In this document: positions 9,975 through 22,223 of the stretch, one piece after another
Layout: each line of letters begins with the position of its first letter
How positions within the stretch are numbered: the first letter of the stretch is position 1
Origin: Miscanthus floridulus
Taxonomy: Eukaryota; Streptophyta; Magnoliopsida; Poales; Poaceae
Reading direction: 5' to 3'
Length of the DNA: 64,000 nucleotides
Assembly (NCBI RefSeq): GCF_019320115.1
Contig: NC_089582.1
Span: 116,876,637-116,940,636, forward strand
Translations under genes and position numbers: made by a program
Notes under the pieces: model-generated
Databases searched by the model: none
Told to the model about the DNA's origin: nothing
Seen by the model: the letters and a program-made list of their open reading frames with translations, nothing else

Positions 9975-12124
9975 TATACGTGAAGAAGCTAGCGGATCGG
10001 TAGCTTTGTTGTTTTAGGAGGTATTTGCAGTTAGAGCGACGTGACGGTGCCTAGGTACCTTCGTTGTCTTAATTAGACGGGCTAGCCGATCACAGCTCCG
10101 ATGATCCGACAACACAGACAAGGCGAATAATGTGAGACTAGGATCTCGGCCGGGTGGGTTGCTCATCTTGCGGCTTGCGCGACGACTTTGCACGCCTGGC
10201 TCAGCGGATACCTCACCTGCCGCCGGCGCCCGGCGGAGGCGCGCGTGCCGTCCCCAATACTCATCTCTACACTCTTGCGTTCGTGCTAGACACGGCATTA
10301 GCTAGCTAGCTAGCCAGCAAGCGCGCTCAATGCAAAGAAACGCTGAGCTATATCGGTAGGTGAATCTATGGGTGGCTGGATCTCGATGGAGATTAATTAA
10401 CTACGCTAGCTGTTTTACCGATGCTAAATAAGCCAAAATGTCACGATCATGATAACTTGAAAAGACAAGCACCTGTCTGTGTCGATCGAGTTCAGGCGAT
10501 CGAGAGGGATGCGGCAACTTGCGCGCGCCTGTCGCTCCCAAACCATTACTAGTTAGGAGTACGAGTTAGTAGTAGTTGATTGAGCGTTTTGTTTTGTTTG
10601 TTATAAAAAAAACTTTTGTTTTGTTGCTCTTGATCGTTTTCCATACCCGCAACCTCGCAAAGAAGAGAAGGCTACGAGATTGCGGAGCCAAGAGATGAGC
10701 GGAGCGGGATCGCCGGGGAGCTGTATCTACGTTCCACACGTCTGCAATCGATCTAACCAAATATTTTTTTTAGAAAGGATCATAAAAGCTTTGCCGCGAT
10801 TTCTATTAAACGAAGAAAAAAAAAGGCAAGTGATGCCAGCCTAGTTTTTTGAATACAAACTCAGCCAGAAAAACCATAGATCCAACCAAATATAAAAGTG
10901 ACGCTGATAGGAGTAGAATATAAAGTGACGCTATTAAATAGTGTTGTAAACTGATTACGGGCCTAAACTGACTGATGAACCAAACAATGTATAGTACTAT
11001 GTACTCGCGTAGGAAAGTATGCTTGGTCTTTCAGCTCAATCAACCATCCACTCGAGTTATTTCGCAACAATCGTTTCAAGGGGTTGGTAGGTAACAGTCT
11101 AGTGTCTAGTCTATACGGTGTCATCTCAACAAGCTGCTTAATTCCTTCTGTTCCAAATATAGAAAGCATATACCTGGATTTTTTTTTTTTAAAAACAACC
11201 CAGGCTTCCATAAAACACTTACTTGTCTCGGCTCCTCGATGCACTATAGCAAAAAACACTTTCTGTCTCTCTTCTCAAAATGAATTAGAGCCATTGATAT
11301 CAACTACACCCGAGCTCGGCCGTTTTTGTCGCGCCGCCATTGATTACATTACACAAAAATAAAGCTTCATTCTACTTCTTCTCTTCTTAGCAGGCGCACC
11401 CGAGCTCAGCCATTTTTGTCACGCCGCCACCCCCTACCGTCACGCCGCCAACCGTGGCTGCCTGCCCCGCGTGCCCTGTGCGTTGGCCGCCATTGTTTTT
11501 TTGGATTTTTTTTATTATGCTACTAACATATGAGTCCAAGTGTTAGTGAGACATAGAGAGAGGGAGGTGGAGTTGTACCAAACACTTTGTCGAAACTAGA
11601 TCCACGGTGGAGTTGCTCCACGGTGGATCTAAGTGAACCCTAGATCCAGATTCACTTTTTTCAGTGGTGGACCTCTACCAAATAGGCCATTAAAATACAA
11701 AGAGCATTGTGGCCTCGGCAAAACATCTTGCCTATGTAAGATATATGTTTCCTGTCTAGGAGTAGGTGAGACGACCAAAATTAATTATTTTCCACACTTT
11801 TTTCATATTTATTTAAGAGAATCATGTTCATTTTTTAATCGTTAACAAACATGCATGCTCGTGCGTTGCAATAGGATACGTAAAACTTGTTGCGTTCACC
11901 TAGACGACCTGTGGCTTGGAGATTTATTCAACAATCCATTATGTGTTTCAATTTATCTTGGAATCGAACTTCTTACAGTGGCTGGATATGTGCTGCTCTA
12001 ACTCGTTTAGGTATGACAACCTTAGAGATTATGGTCGTATCATGCATCCAATTTATCTGAGGATTGGACTCCAAACCATGCCTAAATTCTCTCAGCGAGA
12101 GAGTGAGAGTGAGGGAGAGAGAGT

Positions 12125-12166
<42 letters not shown>

Positions 12167-12750
12167 TGAACCATGAAAACACTCTATATTCCAATTTGTT
12201 TTGGAATTGAACTTTGCCTCATGTGGAACCAAACTTTGGAAAAAAAATCTGGCAAAAGGCCCACCAAAGTTGGCCAACCGAAGTTTAAGCCTGAGCCAAC
12301 CACTCCTGGTCGTGTGATGGGGTTTTTTTGGGACACGTGGCTTCCATCCAAGGTGGATCTGCACGGAGGTTGGGTGCAGGGGTTTGTACCCAAATTTTTT
12401 TTTCCATCCAAACACCCCGTGATTTGAGAGTTGTACTTGATGTTGTGATGGTGCAGCCAGTAGTGGTAATGGACGCGGCTCATCATAGCATCCAGGTTGT
12501 TTGCCCTTACTTCTTTCTCTCACGGCTATAGATAGGAGTCTGAGGTTCCATTTGTTCTTTTGTTGCTGCTACTTCTCTGATAGTTAGTTTTTTTAAGAGC
12601 ACACACCGTCACAACTTGCTTTTTTTAAGAGCACACACCGGCACTTGAACTTCTAATTCGAGGAGTGCTGGCCACGACTCCAAGCATAAGATTTAAGATC
12701 GATTACATCGAACAGTTGACTCTCGATCATGCTGCTGGCAGATCAGAGTA
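9975..12750. other. Intergenic, no gene recognised
   Basis: Unique-looking sequence with only short ORFs and no recognisable domain. It includes a (GA)n tract at 12130-12163. A stretch at 11560-11700 has GATCCACGGTGGAG repeated in both orientations and may be a decayed MITE. Confidence 0.45.
12130..12163. repeat. (GA)n microsatellite
   Basis: An uninterrupted GA dinucleotide run, preceded by degenerate GAGAGTGAGA text from about 12098. Confidence 0.95.
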
Positions 12751-13060
12751 CACTGCGTAAAAAACGATATTTAGCAATGGTTCGAATTTTTTGTAGAGGC
12801 GGCTGGTGATGGAGCCGTCCCTACAGTGACGTGCTCGGGTGCCCAGACACCAACCGTCCATACAAATGGAACAGCAGGGGCGGCTGGTGATACGAGCCGC
12901 CCCTACAAATGGGTCTCATTTGTAGGGACGGCTCAATCACCAGTCGTCCCTAGAGTTGCTATTTGTAGGGGCGGCTGGTGATTGAGCCGCCCCTACAAAT
13001 GCCCCCGTATATATAGCTCCGATTTATAGGGGCGGCTCAATCACCAGCCGCCCCTACAAA
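12751..13060. repeat. CACTA-1 5' terminus and subterminal repeats
   Basis: Repeated blocks GTAGGGGCGGCTGGTGATTG and their complements lie head to head, forming small hairpins. In this superfamily the subterminal repeats are the binding sites of the TnpA-type protein (established for En/Spm). The block ends just before the TATA box of the transposase gene. Confidence 0.8.
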
Positions 13061-13069
13061 TGACCCACA

Positions 13070-13076
13070 TATAAAA
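13070..13076 (+). promoter_or_regulatory. TATA box of the CACTA-1 transposase
   Basis: TATAAAA follows directly after the last subterminal repeat, about 750 bp upstream of the first Met codon of the transposase at 13824. A leader intron in between is possible but was not proven. Confidence 0.6.
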
Positions 13077-13823
13077 CAGCTGCAGCACCTTCTTCCTCCT
13101 CGGGTCACTTACTCGAACCCGTGAAAGAAAGGTAGGGAGACCTTGGGCACCTCCCAAAAATTGCTCTACTAAGGAGGGAAGGTTTTGGTCTCAAATTCTT
13201 TGGTGGAGAGGTTGTAGAATGTAAGAAAATGCTATTCCACACTTTTTTTTTTGAAGTTTTAATGGTTGGTTAGTGAGTAATTAGAGTTTTCTTTTTCTCT
13301 CTCTTCTATGGTGCTTGAGCTACTTATGAAGCAAATTAGACCCAAGTTTTAAATGTACTAGGGTAAATTAGGGAGGGGAACAAGATCATACCCTTATTTG
13401 GTCCATGTTTCTTGATTTTAGTGAACAATTAGTTAGTTTTATGCATGTTTCATGTGCATGTAGATCTAGATCTAGGGTTTGGTTTTTTTATTAATTTTGT
13501 TTTTGTGAATTTATGTTTGATAAAATTGAACTAGGGTTTGTATGAAAGATATTGGGTAAAGTATAATTGTTGCTAATTGTTGTCTTTGAAATTATTTATT
13601 ATAATCAATAAACATGTATTTTAATTATTTATGGATAAATGGGCCATTAATTAATTTTTCTCTACCATGGTGTGTTTGTATGCTTCATGTAATTATATTA
13701 GATTTATATTCATATATATCTGAAGTATATACAATTATTCTCAAGTAATTATTAATTTGATTCATTTTTATATATATCTGAATAAGTAGTCCTTTAATGC
13801 TTGTTTTGTTGTTATTGTAAAAG

Positions 13824-16800
13824 ATGGAGTACAGAAACTCTTGGATGTATGGTTCGTTAAGGTTCAAGGTAGGTTTTCGTGAAGAGGTGGATAAATTTAT
13901 TGAAGCCGCAAAGAAGCATGCAATGACTTTGAAAGAGAATAAGGATATAATTATTTGCCCCTGTAAAGATTGCAAGAACCGTATAGCATGGACAGATGTG
14001 ACCATCAAGAGATCATATTTGATTATGCGAGGATTTGTTGAGGACTACACAGTGTGGATTCATCATGGTGAAACGGTTATTGTTAACGACGAGGATAAGG
14101 AGGAATACGACGACGAAACTATAGAATCTCTATCCCAATATTCAGCAGAGCTTGATGCACGAATAGATTTTGAGTTTGGCAATGAACAAGGTGGTGATGC
14201 TGGTGGTTGGGATGGTAACAATGAAGCTGGTGCCAATAATGATGGTGGAACATGTGTCGGGGATGAAGATAATTTGGAGGACATGATTCGAGCCCTTGGA
14301 CCAGAGATTTTACTAAATAGCCCAAAAGGTCTAGAAAATTTGAAAAGGGTGACAAAAGCATTGAAGGAGACTGTGTATGGTGTTGAAAAGGGTTGTCCGA
14401 CACATTGAACATTGTTACATTTTGTGCTTGAGCTGCTCATCCTGAAGGCTAAGTATGGCTGGTCAGACTGTAGTTTCAATAATCTATTGCATCTCCTGTC
14501 ATGGGTGCTGCCACAACCAAACTCAGTTCCTACCAACACATACCAAGCGAAGAAGGTCATAAGTCCATTGACAATGGGGGTTGAAAAAATCCATGCATGC
14601 CCCAACCACTATATACTTTTTCGTGGCGAAATGTTCAAGTCACTGGATAAATGTCCCCGGTGTGGGACCAGCCGGTACAAGAACAATGACCTTTACGGTG
14701 GGGACGAAGCCTCCACGGAGAAAAAGAGGAATAAGAAGGGTACAAAAAAGGTGGTACAAGAATCTCAGCCCCCAGAGGACACTTCATTAGGCAACAATGC
14801 AAAGCAAAGAAGAATTCCTGCCTTGGTAATATGGTACCTGCCAGTGACCGATCGCTTGAGATGTATCTTTCTAAACCCTAAAGAAGCCACACTCATGACA
14901 TGGTGGGATGATGAGCGTAAGGTGGGTGATGATAAGATTGCACACCCGGCTGATTGTAGTCAGTGGTAAAGGTTTGATGAGAAGCACAAAGAATTCAGCG
15001 ATGACCCAAGGAATATACGGTTTGGCTTGAGCACCGATGAAATGAATCCCTTCAATGAGAGGATGAGCGACCACAACACTTGGCCAGTGATCTTGACCAT
15101 GTACAACATCCTAACATGGTTGTGTCAGAAGAGAAAGTACCTTCTCACTATTCTTATTTCTGGCCCTACACAACCAGGCATTGATATAGACGTGTTCCTC
15201 GAGCCTTTGATGCAAGAAATGGAGAGGCTATGGAGGCATAGGGAGCAGATGTACGATGCATTCTAAAAGGAGGACTTCATATGTAGAGCAATAATATTTG
15301 TTACTACCAATGATTACCCCGCGCTGTTTGCTTTGTTTGGACAGATCAAAGAGAAGACGGGATGCTTGATTTGCTTGGATGGTACTACATGGGTGTACCT
15401 GGATGCATCCAAGAAAATAGTTTACCTAAAAAACCGACGCTTCTTAAAGACAAGTCACAAGTACCGCAGCAAATTGTTCTTTAGATTTTATGACAACGCC
15501 CTGGAGATTGAACCCCCTCTAGGGAGACATCATATCGGAGAACACGTGTACAGAATGGTGAAAAACATACGCGTCGTCTATGGAAAGAAGAATCCGAATG
15601 GGACTAACAGAGATTGAAGCACATCTCCTGTCGAAGGCGTACCTTTCAAAAAACAATCGATCTTCTTTCAGTATCTGCCTTATTGGCCAGACTTGGAGGT
15701 CCCCCATGCCATTGATGCTATGCACGTGCAGAAGAATATTTTTGATAGTCTCATTGCAACCTTGATGGACACAGGCAAGTCAAAGGATGGTATGAAAGCA
15801 CGGAAAGACATGGTGCAGCTAAACGTGATGCCACAGCTTCACCCGGTACCTGAGGCTAATGGAAAATACACTCTGCCCGCGGCGTGCTTCAACCTAACAC
15901 CAGACGAGAAGAGAGCTATATGCACTTTCCTGAGGGGGGTCAAAGTCCCGACTGGGTTTTCAGCAAATGTGAAGAAGCTAGTATCGATGAAGGACTTTTC
16001 AATAACACACTGCAAGGCTCACGATTGCCATGTGATGCTAACAGTGTTTCTACCTATTGCAATCAGGGCTATAAAGCCAGAGTTCTTGAAAATAGCCATC
16101 ACCTGCATGTGCTACTTTTTTTTGAAGATCTCACAGAAGACGTTTGGTAAGCAAGAGCTGAGTGACCTACATGAATTTGTGGTGGAGACACAAAACCAAC
16201 TAGAGATGTGTTTACCTCCTGTTTTTTTTATATAATGCCACATCTGATGATTCACATGGTTCATCAGATACAGGCTGGGCCCTTGCTACTTGCATGAAAT
16301 GTGGTCCTACGAGCGGTTCATGTTGGTTCTAAGTCGATACGTGCATAATCGAGCATACCTAGAGGGCTCCATGATAGAGGGTTACAGTACTGAAGAAGTC
16401 GTCGAGTGCTGTCAAGAGTACCTAAAAGTACAGAAAGGGATTGGTAAACTCGATTCTCATCACAAGGGCAGGCTGGCTGGAAAGGGCACCAGTGGTAGAA
16501 AAGTGTTCATCGACCATAGTTACAAAGAGGTGAGTCGGGCGCATTACAGTGTCTTGCAGAGTACACAACTGATGCAATCGTACATTGATGAACACTTGGC
16601 TATCATTATGGTGGAGAGAAATGGCCGTTCGAATGATTGAGTCATGAAACAACACAAGCAACGACTAACTACATGGTTGAAAGACCAAAACATACCGCCT
16701 GGAGAAACTATAGACTCTATTACCATCAGTTGGTTGGCGAAGGAGCCATTGAGACAAGTGACATCTTGGAATGCTTATGACATCAATGGGTATACATACT

Positions 16801-17276
16801 ATACCCACGCAAAGGATAGTAACTATATGAACCAAAACAACGGTGTTCGAATAGAGGCTCTCGATGGATTGGGGCGAAAGATCCAATACTTTGGCATCAT
16901 TGAAGAGATATGGAAACTTGACTATGGAAGGGATATAACGGTGGCCCTGTTTCGATGCCGCTGGATCAAACAACACCAATTAAACGAGATCAGATTGAGA
17001 GTCCTAGACCTCGAGAATCTAGGCTACCAAGATGACCCTTGGGTGCTCGCTTCACGTGTCGCACAAGTTTTCTATATGTCTGACCCACAAAGTAACCTCC
17101 CCCTGAAGAAGATGACAAAGCACGTGGTTGCCTCCGGGAAACAGCACATTATTGGAGTTGATGGTGTGGACGATGTTGAAGCTTACAATAACTACGATGA
17201 GATACCGCTATTCACAGACTTTCCTAAGAAGATCAGTGTTGTGGAAAAGAACCTCCCCAAAGACATATTACCATAG
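13824..17276 (+). pseudogene. CACTA-1 tnp2 transposase (TnpD), one frame with stops
   Basis: The frame runs for about 1151 codons. Domain order: Transpos_assoc domain (start to about residue 76; CPCKDCKN, WIHHGE), tnp2 transposase (from ACPNHYILFRGE with CPRCGTSRYK, through LPVTDRLRCIF and HAIDAMHVQKNIFDSLIATL), DUF4218 (around 16020-16440; YERFMLVLSRYV), then DUF4216 (around 16755-17000; AYDINGYTYYT and FGIIEEIW). In-frame stops sit at 14406, 14967, 15264, 15615 and 16638. A compensating frameshift pair lies between about 16218 and 16270, next to a poly-T run. All pieces otherwise remain in the same frame. Several stops are one transition from the codon expected by family likeness (CAA or CGA to TAA or TGA; TGG to TGA). 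It would have catalysed cut-and-paste transposition, but is dead here. Confidence 0.88.
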
Positions 17277-17520
17277 GAACGAAAAGGTGTCAAGGGGAAA
17301 GTCGTTATAGTGGGCTAGCTAGTTGTTGAACGTGGAGTGTTTGTGTAAGTGTGTGTTTGTAAGACTTTATTTTTGTATACGTGTGAGACTATATATTTAT
17401 ATACGTGTGTAAGACAACATATTTTTGTATGTGTATGAGACTACATTTATGCATGTGTGTGACTACCCTTTGCAACATACAGATGACTCTATTTGAACAT
17501 CCACTCTATTACTACTAAAA
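17277..17520. other. 3' flank of the CACTA-1 transposase
   Basis: TG-rich text with GTGTGTAAGACTATATATTT-type repeats (17340-17460). This is probably the transposase 3' UTR. No poly(A) signal was pinned down. Confidence 0.4.
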
Positions 17521-17549
17521 CTTTATGAAATCACTTAACACTTTATGAA

Positions 17550-18670
17550 ATAAAGAAATGACCGAAATAAAAGTAGGAGATCTTGATGAGTTATACAACT
17601 TTTATATTCATCACCTTTACAGCTGAAATCATTTAGTGTTTGAAAATCATGTTTGAAGCTGTCATTTTCTGAAATTTAAAATTTGAATTGTTCAAAATTA
17701 GTGACAAAGATAGATGACTAGACTAAAATGATAGAGCATGATTTTAGAAAATTTTAGAAAAAAAACCATCACATTTGGAGTTAGTATGAGGGAGAAAAAC
17801 TAGTTTCAAGTTTTAGCCACAGATTAAAAAGAGAAATCACACTTGTTCATCATTAATCATCATGAACAGTTGTGATTTTTTTAATCTCTAGGTAAAATTT
17901 GTAACTAGTCTTTCTCTCTCATACTAACTCCAAATGTGATGATTTTTTTCCTAAAATTTTCTAAAATCTTGCCCTATCAATTTAGTGTGTTGATTTGATC
18001 ATTTTTTTCATTTGACAAAGTTTGAGCACTTCAAAATTTTAAATTTAAAAAAAATGACAAGTTTGAACGAGATTTTCAACCATTAAATGATTTCAGCTAA
18101 AAAAATGATGAATACCAAAGTTGTATAACTCATCAAGATCTACAACTTTTATTTTGATCATTTCTTCATCTGACAAAGTGATAGTAAATATTGTTCATAA
18201 ATCAACATGTTTCTCGTATAGTTCATGAAACTATGAGTTATATGTGAATTTATGAACAATATTTGCTAATACTTTGTCACATGAAGAAGTGACCAAAATA
18301 AAAGTTGTAGATAGTGATGAGTTCAACAACTTTTATGTTCACGACTTTTATGGTTGAAATCATTTATGGTTTCAAAATCTCGTTTGAAGTTGCCATTTAT
18401 TGAAATTCAAATTTTCAACTATTCAAATTTGGTCAAATGAAAATATGATCAAAATAAAAGTTATAGATATTGATGAGTTCTACAACTTTGGTATTCATGA
18501 GTTTTTCATCTGAAATCATTTACTCTTTCAAAATATTGTTTCAAGTTGAAATTGTTTGAATTTCAAAATTTGAATCATTCAAACAAAGTCACATGACAAG
18601 ATGACCAAAATAAAAGTTGTACATGTTGATGAGTTATACAACTTTTATGTTTACAACATTTTCATTTTAT
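17550..18670. repeat. Long inverted repeat (hairpin) plus extra direct copies
   Basis: The arms at about 17550-17848 and 17862-18165 are inverted copies around a short loop near 17855. For example, AAATCACACTTGTTCAT pairs with ATGAACAGTTGTGATTT, and AGGAGATCTTGATGAGTTAT pairs with ATAACTCATCAAGATCTACA. Three further direct copies of the AAATAAAAGTTGTAGAT…GATGAGTT motif follow near 18296, 18452 and 18608. It is AT-rich and non-coding, between the two gene regions of CACTA-1. A transcript through it would fold into a hairpin of about 300 bp. Confidence 0.75.
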
Positions 18671-18895
18671 TTCATTTAATGTCATAAAATTATAGTCGAA
18701 GTTTTAAAATTCAAATTTTTAATTTTTGTTTTTTTGTTTTCTATATTGTTTTGACTACAATTGTTTATATATATTTCTTCATATCTAGAATAATACAAAA
18801 TATTATATTTGTGCATATACACAATTGTTTTTGTATTACTTTGTGTTTTTATGATATAAAAAATATAGAATTAATAATTTAAAAAAATAAAAAAT

Positions 18896-19012
18896 ATTTG
18901 TAGGGGCGGTTGGATTAGAAACCGCCCCTACAAATGCATTTGTAGGGGCAGCTGGATCAGGAACCGTCCCTACAAATTCATTTGTAGGGGCGGCTGGATC
19001 AGGAACCGCCCC
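18896..19012. repeat. Internal block of CACTA-1 subterminal repeats
   Basis: Three head-to-head pairs of TTTGTAGGGGCGG(T/C)TGGAT and its complement lie in the middle of the element, with the same core as the two ends. A TATAAATA box follows immediately at 19029. No CACTA terminus is visible beside the block. It may be a promoter-linked duplication or a scar of an element joined inside another. Confidence 0.8.
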
Positions 19013-19028
19013 TAGAAATCGTCCCGAG

Positions 19029-19036
19029 TATAAATA
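19029..19036 (+). promoter_or_regulatory. TATA box after the internal subterminal block
   Basis: TATAAATA sits 17 bp after the last internal repeat, mirroring the layout at the 5' end (repeats then TATA at 13070). It is the likely promoter of the second CACTA-1 transcription unit. What follows (19070-19510) is C-rich DNA with open frames but no clear domain. Confidence 0.55.
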
Positions 19037-19069
19037 CAAGGGCGCATGGGTGTTAGCCTGTTGGGCGCT

Positions 19070-19515
19070 GTCTTCTTCCTCCGACGTCATTAGGATGCCC
19101 CGCCGACACCGCCTCCCAGACCTGTCCCGACGACCGCACCCCCTCCCCGCACCCGCGCGCCTACTCCCCGCCCTAGGGTGTCCGACCGGCCGGCGGTGCT
19201 TGGGTTTCCGACCTTGAGGTGCCGCGGTGCACCTAGCTGGCGGCACACCCGCGCGCCCCATCTCCGCACCCGCGCGCCCCCTCCCCGCACCCGCGCCCCC
19301 TCCACCGGCGTCCGCGCTCCTCCACCGCCATCCACGCACCTCCACCAGCATCTGTGCCCTCTCCACCCGCACCTGCGCCCCCTCCACCGGTGTCCGTGCC
19401 CCCTCCATCGGCCTCCGCTTATCTCTACCGGCGTCCGCACTCCTTCCCGTGCTCCACCGGCGTCCGCACACCTCCACCGTGCGTCCGCGCACCTCCACCG
19501 GCGTCGATCAGCAAA
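19070..19515. repeat. C-rich degenerate repeat, possible leader of CACTA-1 gene 2
   Basis: The text is dominated by variants of CACCTCCACCGGCGTCCGCG with a period near 20-30 bp. Several frames are open for that reason alone. It lies just after a TATA box and may be the 5' leader of the downstream gene. Confidence 0.5.
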
Positions 19516-19559
19516 CATCGGCTTTCCCGGTCAGTCTATCTGTCTTATCTCTGACAGTT

Positions 19560-21055
19560 ACTGCATACATTGTGTTGAAAGCCAAAAGTACTATGTGCTC
19601 ACTGGAATATGTTAGGAAAAGAAATCTATTATCCGCTGTTTCTTTGCACTGCATAAAGGATGATACCTAGAAACAAAACGTCCATAGTATAGGTCCGCAA
19701 TGTTCTTGCATCGTTCTTGTGTACTACTTCTGTAGAACTGTGAAATGCTTTACAAGTGGAAGCCTCCTAGATTATAACTAAGAAATAAGATGTCTTAGTA
19801 TACTTAACTCTTTGATTGATGACATTATTCGTCTATTCCTCCGAGGCTATTGCCTTAAAACTTATTTTGAAGGTTTGACTTTGCATTATTGTCAACAGTG
19901 TGGGAGTGATATGTGTGTTAGTCACCTAAAAACTCAGCAAGCAATTTGAAGTTGATATATTTGAGTTGTGTTTTCTGGCATGTCTCATTGGCATAATTCC
20001 GTTGTATACATGTAGTTTTCTGTCACTTAAAATTTGCTTTCTAGCATGCTGAACTCATGTGACTTGAAGATTACCCTCTTATATTATTCTATCCTTACCT
20101 TGGTCCAAATACAATGCATGCCAACATGGAATAGGTCTTGGAATACATGTAGCCATGTACTGTTGAATTGTATTATTATTACTAGTCCATGTGGGCAAGA
20201 GAAATTCTATTTTTTAGCATATAGACAGCCACAGGGAAATTTGGTATGCCTTGATGGATGCTTTGGTTGCAGTAGTAATCACAAACAATATCATATTCTT
20301 CTTTGTTCTCTGAATTCCTGATAATTGCCCAAGATAGCCTAGAAAAACTTATTAACCATGCCGAAGATGACCTAGAAAAACTTGTTAACCATGCCGAAGA
20401 TAAGCTATATTCTTCGTTGCTCTCTATATTCAGTAATCACAAACAGTATTTGAGTTGCAGTTAACCATGCCGATATGGCCTAGAAAAACTTGTAAACGAT
20501 AAACATCTTAACTTAATTGCACTTATAATAAATGAAATATCTTTACTGTTTTTTTTTTGAAACTTTGCCTCTGCATCCCTGTATTATGTATGGACTATGG
20601 ATGTGAAACGTTTGAGAAGCACCTTAGAAGTTGACAAGTAACTTGGACTCACTGACCTGCTATGGTTGAGATACATCTAGTGCCGTGCGCTATGAATCAT
20701 TTCTGCTCAGTCCTAAAATTTGCAATTTTCTAGCACTTTGCTGATCCCTCGTTCACTTCAAAATGAGCTCATTGTTTCATCTTGCGTTTGTCCAAATATA
20801 AGGCACCAACCAGGATACATCTACTATTGAATTGGTGAGTCCACATGCTTAGGAGCATAGAGTACGTTTTTATCATATGCTACTCTTATATCTAAATGAG
20901 TTATGTGATTTTGAGCTTATTGTTTCTCATTGGACTGCGAATAAGAAGCATGCAAACTTTAGTACTATTAGTTCTTTATTGCTTTGGTATTTCTAGAAAT
21001 TTTGGTCATCTTTTTAGGTTGCAAGTAGTTTTATTTATTTATTAGTTGATTTCAC
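19560..21055. other. CACTA-1 internal non-coding stretch
   Basis: AT-rich sequence with a local direct duplication (TTAACCATGCCGAAGAT at about 20350, 20386 and, in part, 20461). No ORF with a recognisable domain. It is probably a large intron or leader of the second CACTA-1 gene. Confidence 0.4.
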
Positions 21056-21059
21056 TTGC

Positions 21060-21700
21060 ATGTGTGTTGATACTGCTAGCTGCTGGCTACTACTACTACT
21101 CTACTAAACTACTACTACTCTACTCTACTCTACTCTACTGAACTACTACTACTCTACTTGCTACTGCTAGCTACTCCTACTCCTACTAGCTGCTTGCTGT
21201 TCCTGCTGCTCTTCTCTCATTTTCTACTCTCTGCAAATTTAAAATGCCTGAGGTGGTGGCTGCTTGCTGTGCTTGCTTGCCCACTACTTACTGAATTTTT
21301 TTACTCTACTTAACTACTGTTGCTGCTATGTCTCTACCTCACTCTGTTGACTCTACTTAACTACTGTTGCTGCTATGTCTCCACATCACTCTGTTGACTC
21401 TACTTAACTACTGTTGCTTCTATGTCTCTACCTCACTCTGTTGACTCTACTTAACTACTGCTGCTACTTACTGATTTTTTTACTCTTCTCTCTCATTTTT
21501 TGACTCTGTACTATGTCTCTACCTCTTTTGCGGTCTTCTAACTCTACTCTACTAAACTACTACTACTCTACTTGCTACTGAACTACTACTACTCTACTTG
21601 CTACTGCTAGCTACTCCTACTACTACTAGCTGGCTGCTACTCTACTCTCTTCCCTAGCTGCTGGCTGCTACTCTACTCACTTCCCTATACTACTAAGTGG
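21060..21700. repeat. CTACT-rich microsatellite and 60-bp-class tandem repeat
   Basis: Runs of CTACTACTACTCTACT occur at 21089-21170 and 21540-21610. Between them, about four tandem copies of a unit beginning CTCTACTTAACTACTGTTGC and containing TATGTCT span 21303-21460. The unit length is about 60 bp. Confidence 0.8.
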
Positions 21701-22223
21701 CTGCTGCTCTATGTTTACCACATCTAAGTTACCAGATTTTGATCTACAGGGGTCTTCCAACCATGTGGTAGCAGTCAACTCCTATCCTCTATGTTTGGAA
21801 AGCAGCAGCTGCTTTTTTTACACCTTTTCCTCTCTATGTTTGTTAAGCAGCTGTTGCTTTTTTTTTGCCAAATCTCCCCTCTCCTCTCCTCTCCTTTGTT
21901 TTGCCGATGATGAAATTGTCTAAGTCTATACATTATATGGAATATGAGCTGATGATCAAGAACTTGTGAGGAACTTGGCATCATTAGCAGTCGCCCCTAC
22001 ATTACATTCTCCTCTCTTCTCTGTTATGATGCCTTGATGCTCCAAGTTGAAGATCAAATGATGATTGACATGTTTCTGAGGCCTCTACTATTGCTACTTC
22101 TCGTTTTTTGATATATTGTTGTTTTATAGGACTACTTTGGTTTATAGACCTTTTTGATTTCTTATACCTTCTCGCGTACCTAAAGCACACTTTCTTGCAT
22201 CTATTAGAACAAAGCGCGAAATA

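Noticed and set aside
19090..19670. Long open frames on both strands near 19.1-19.7 kb
   Set aside because: They are produced by a degenerate CCACCGGCGTCCGC repeat. Both strands are open at once, which argues against coding.
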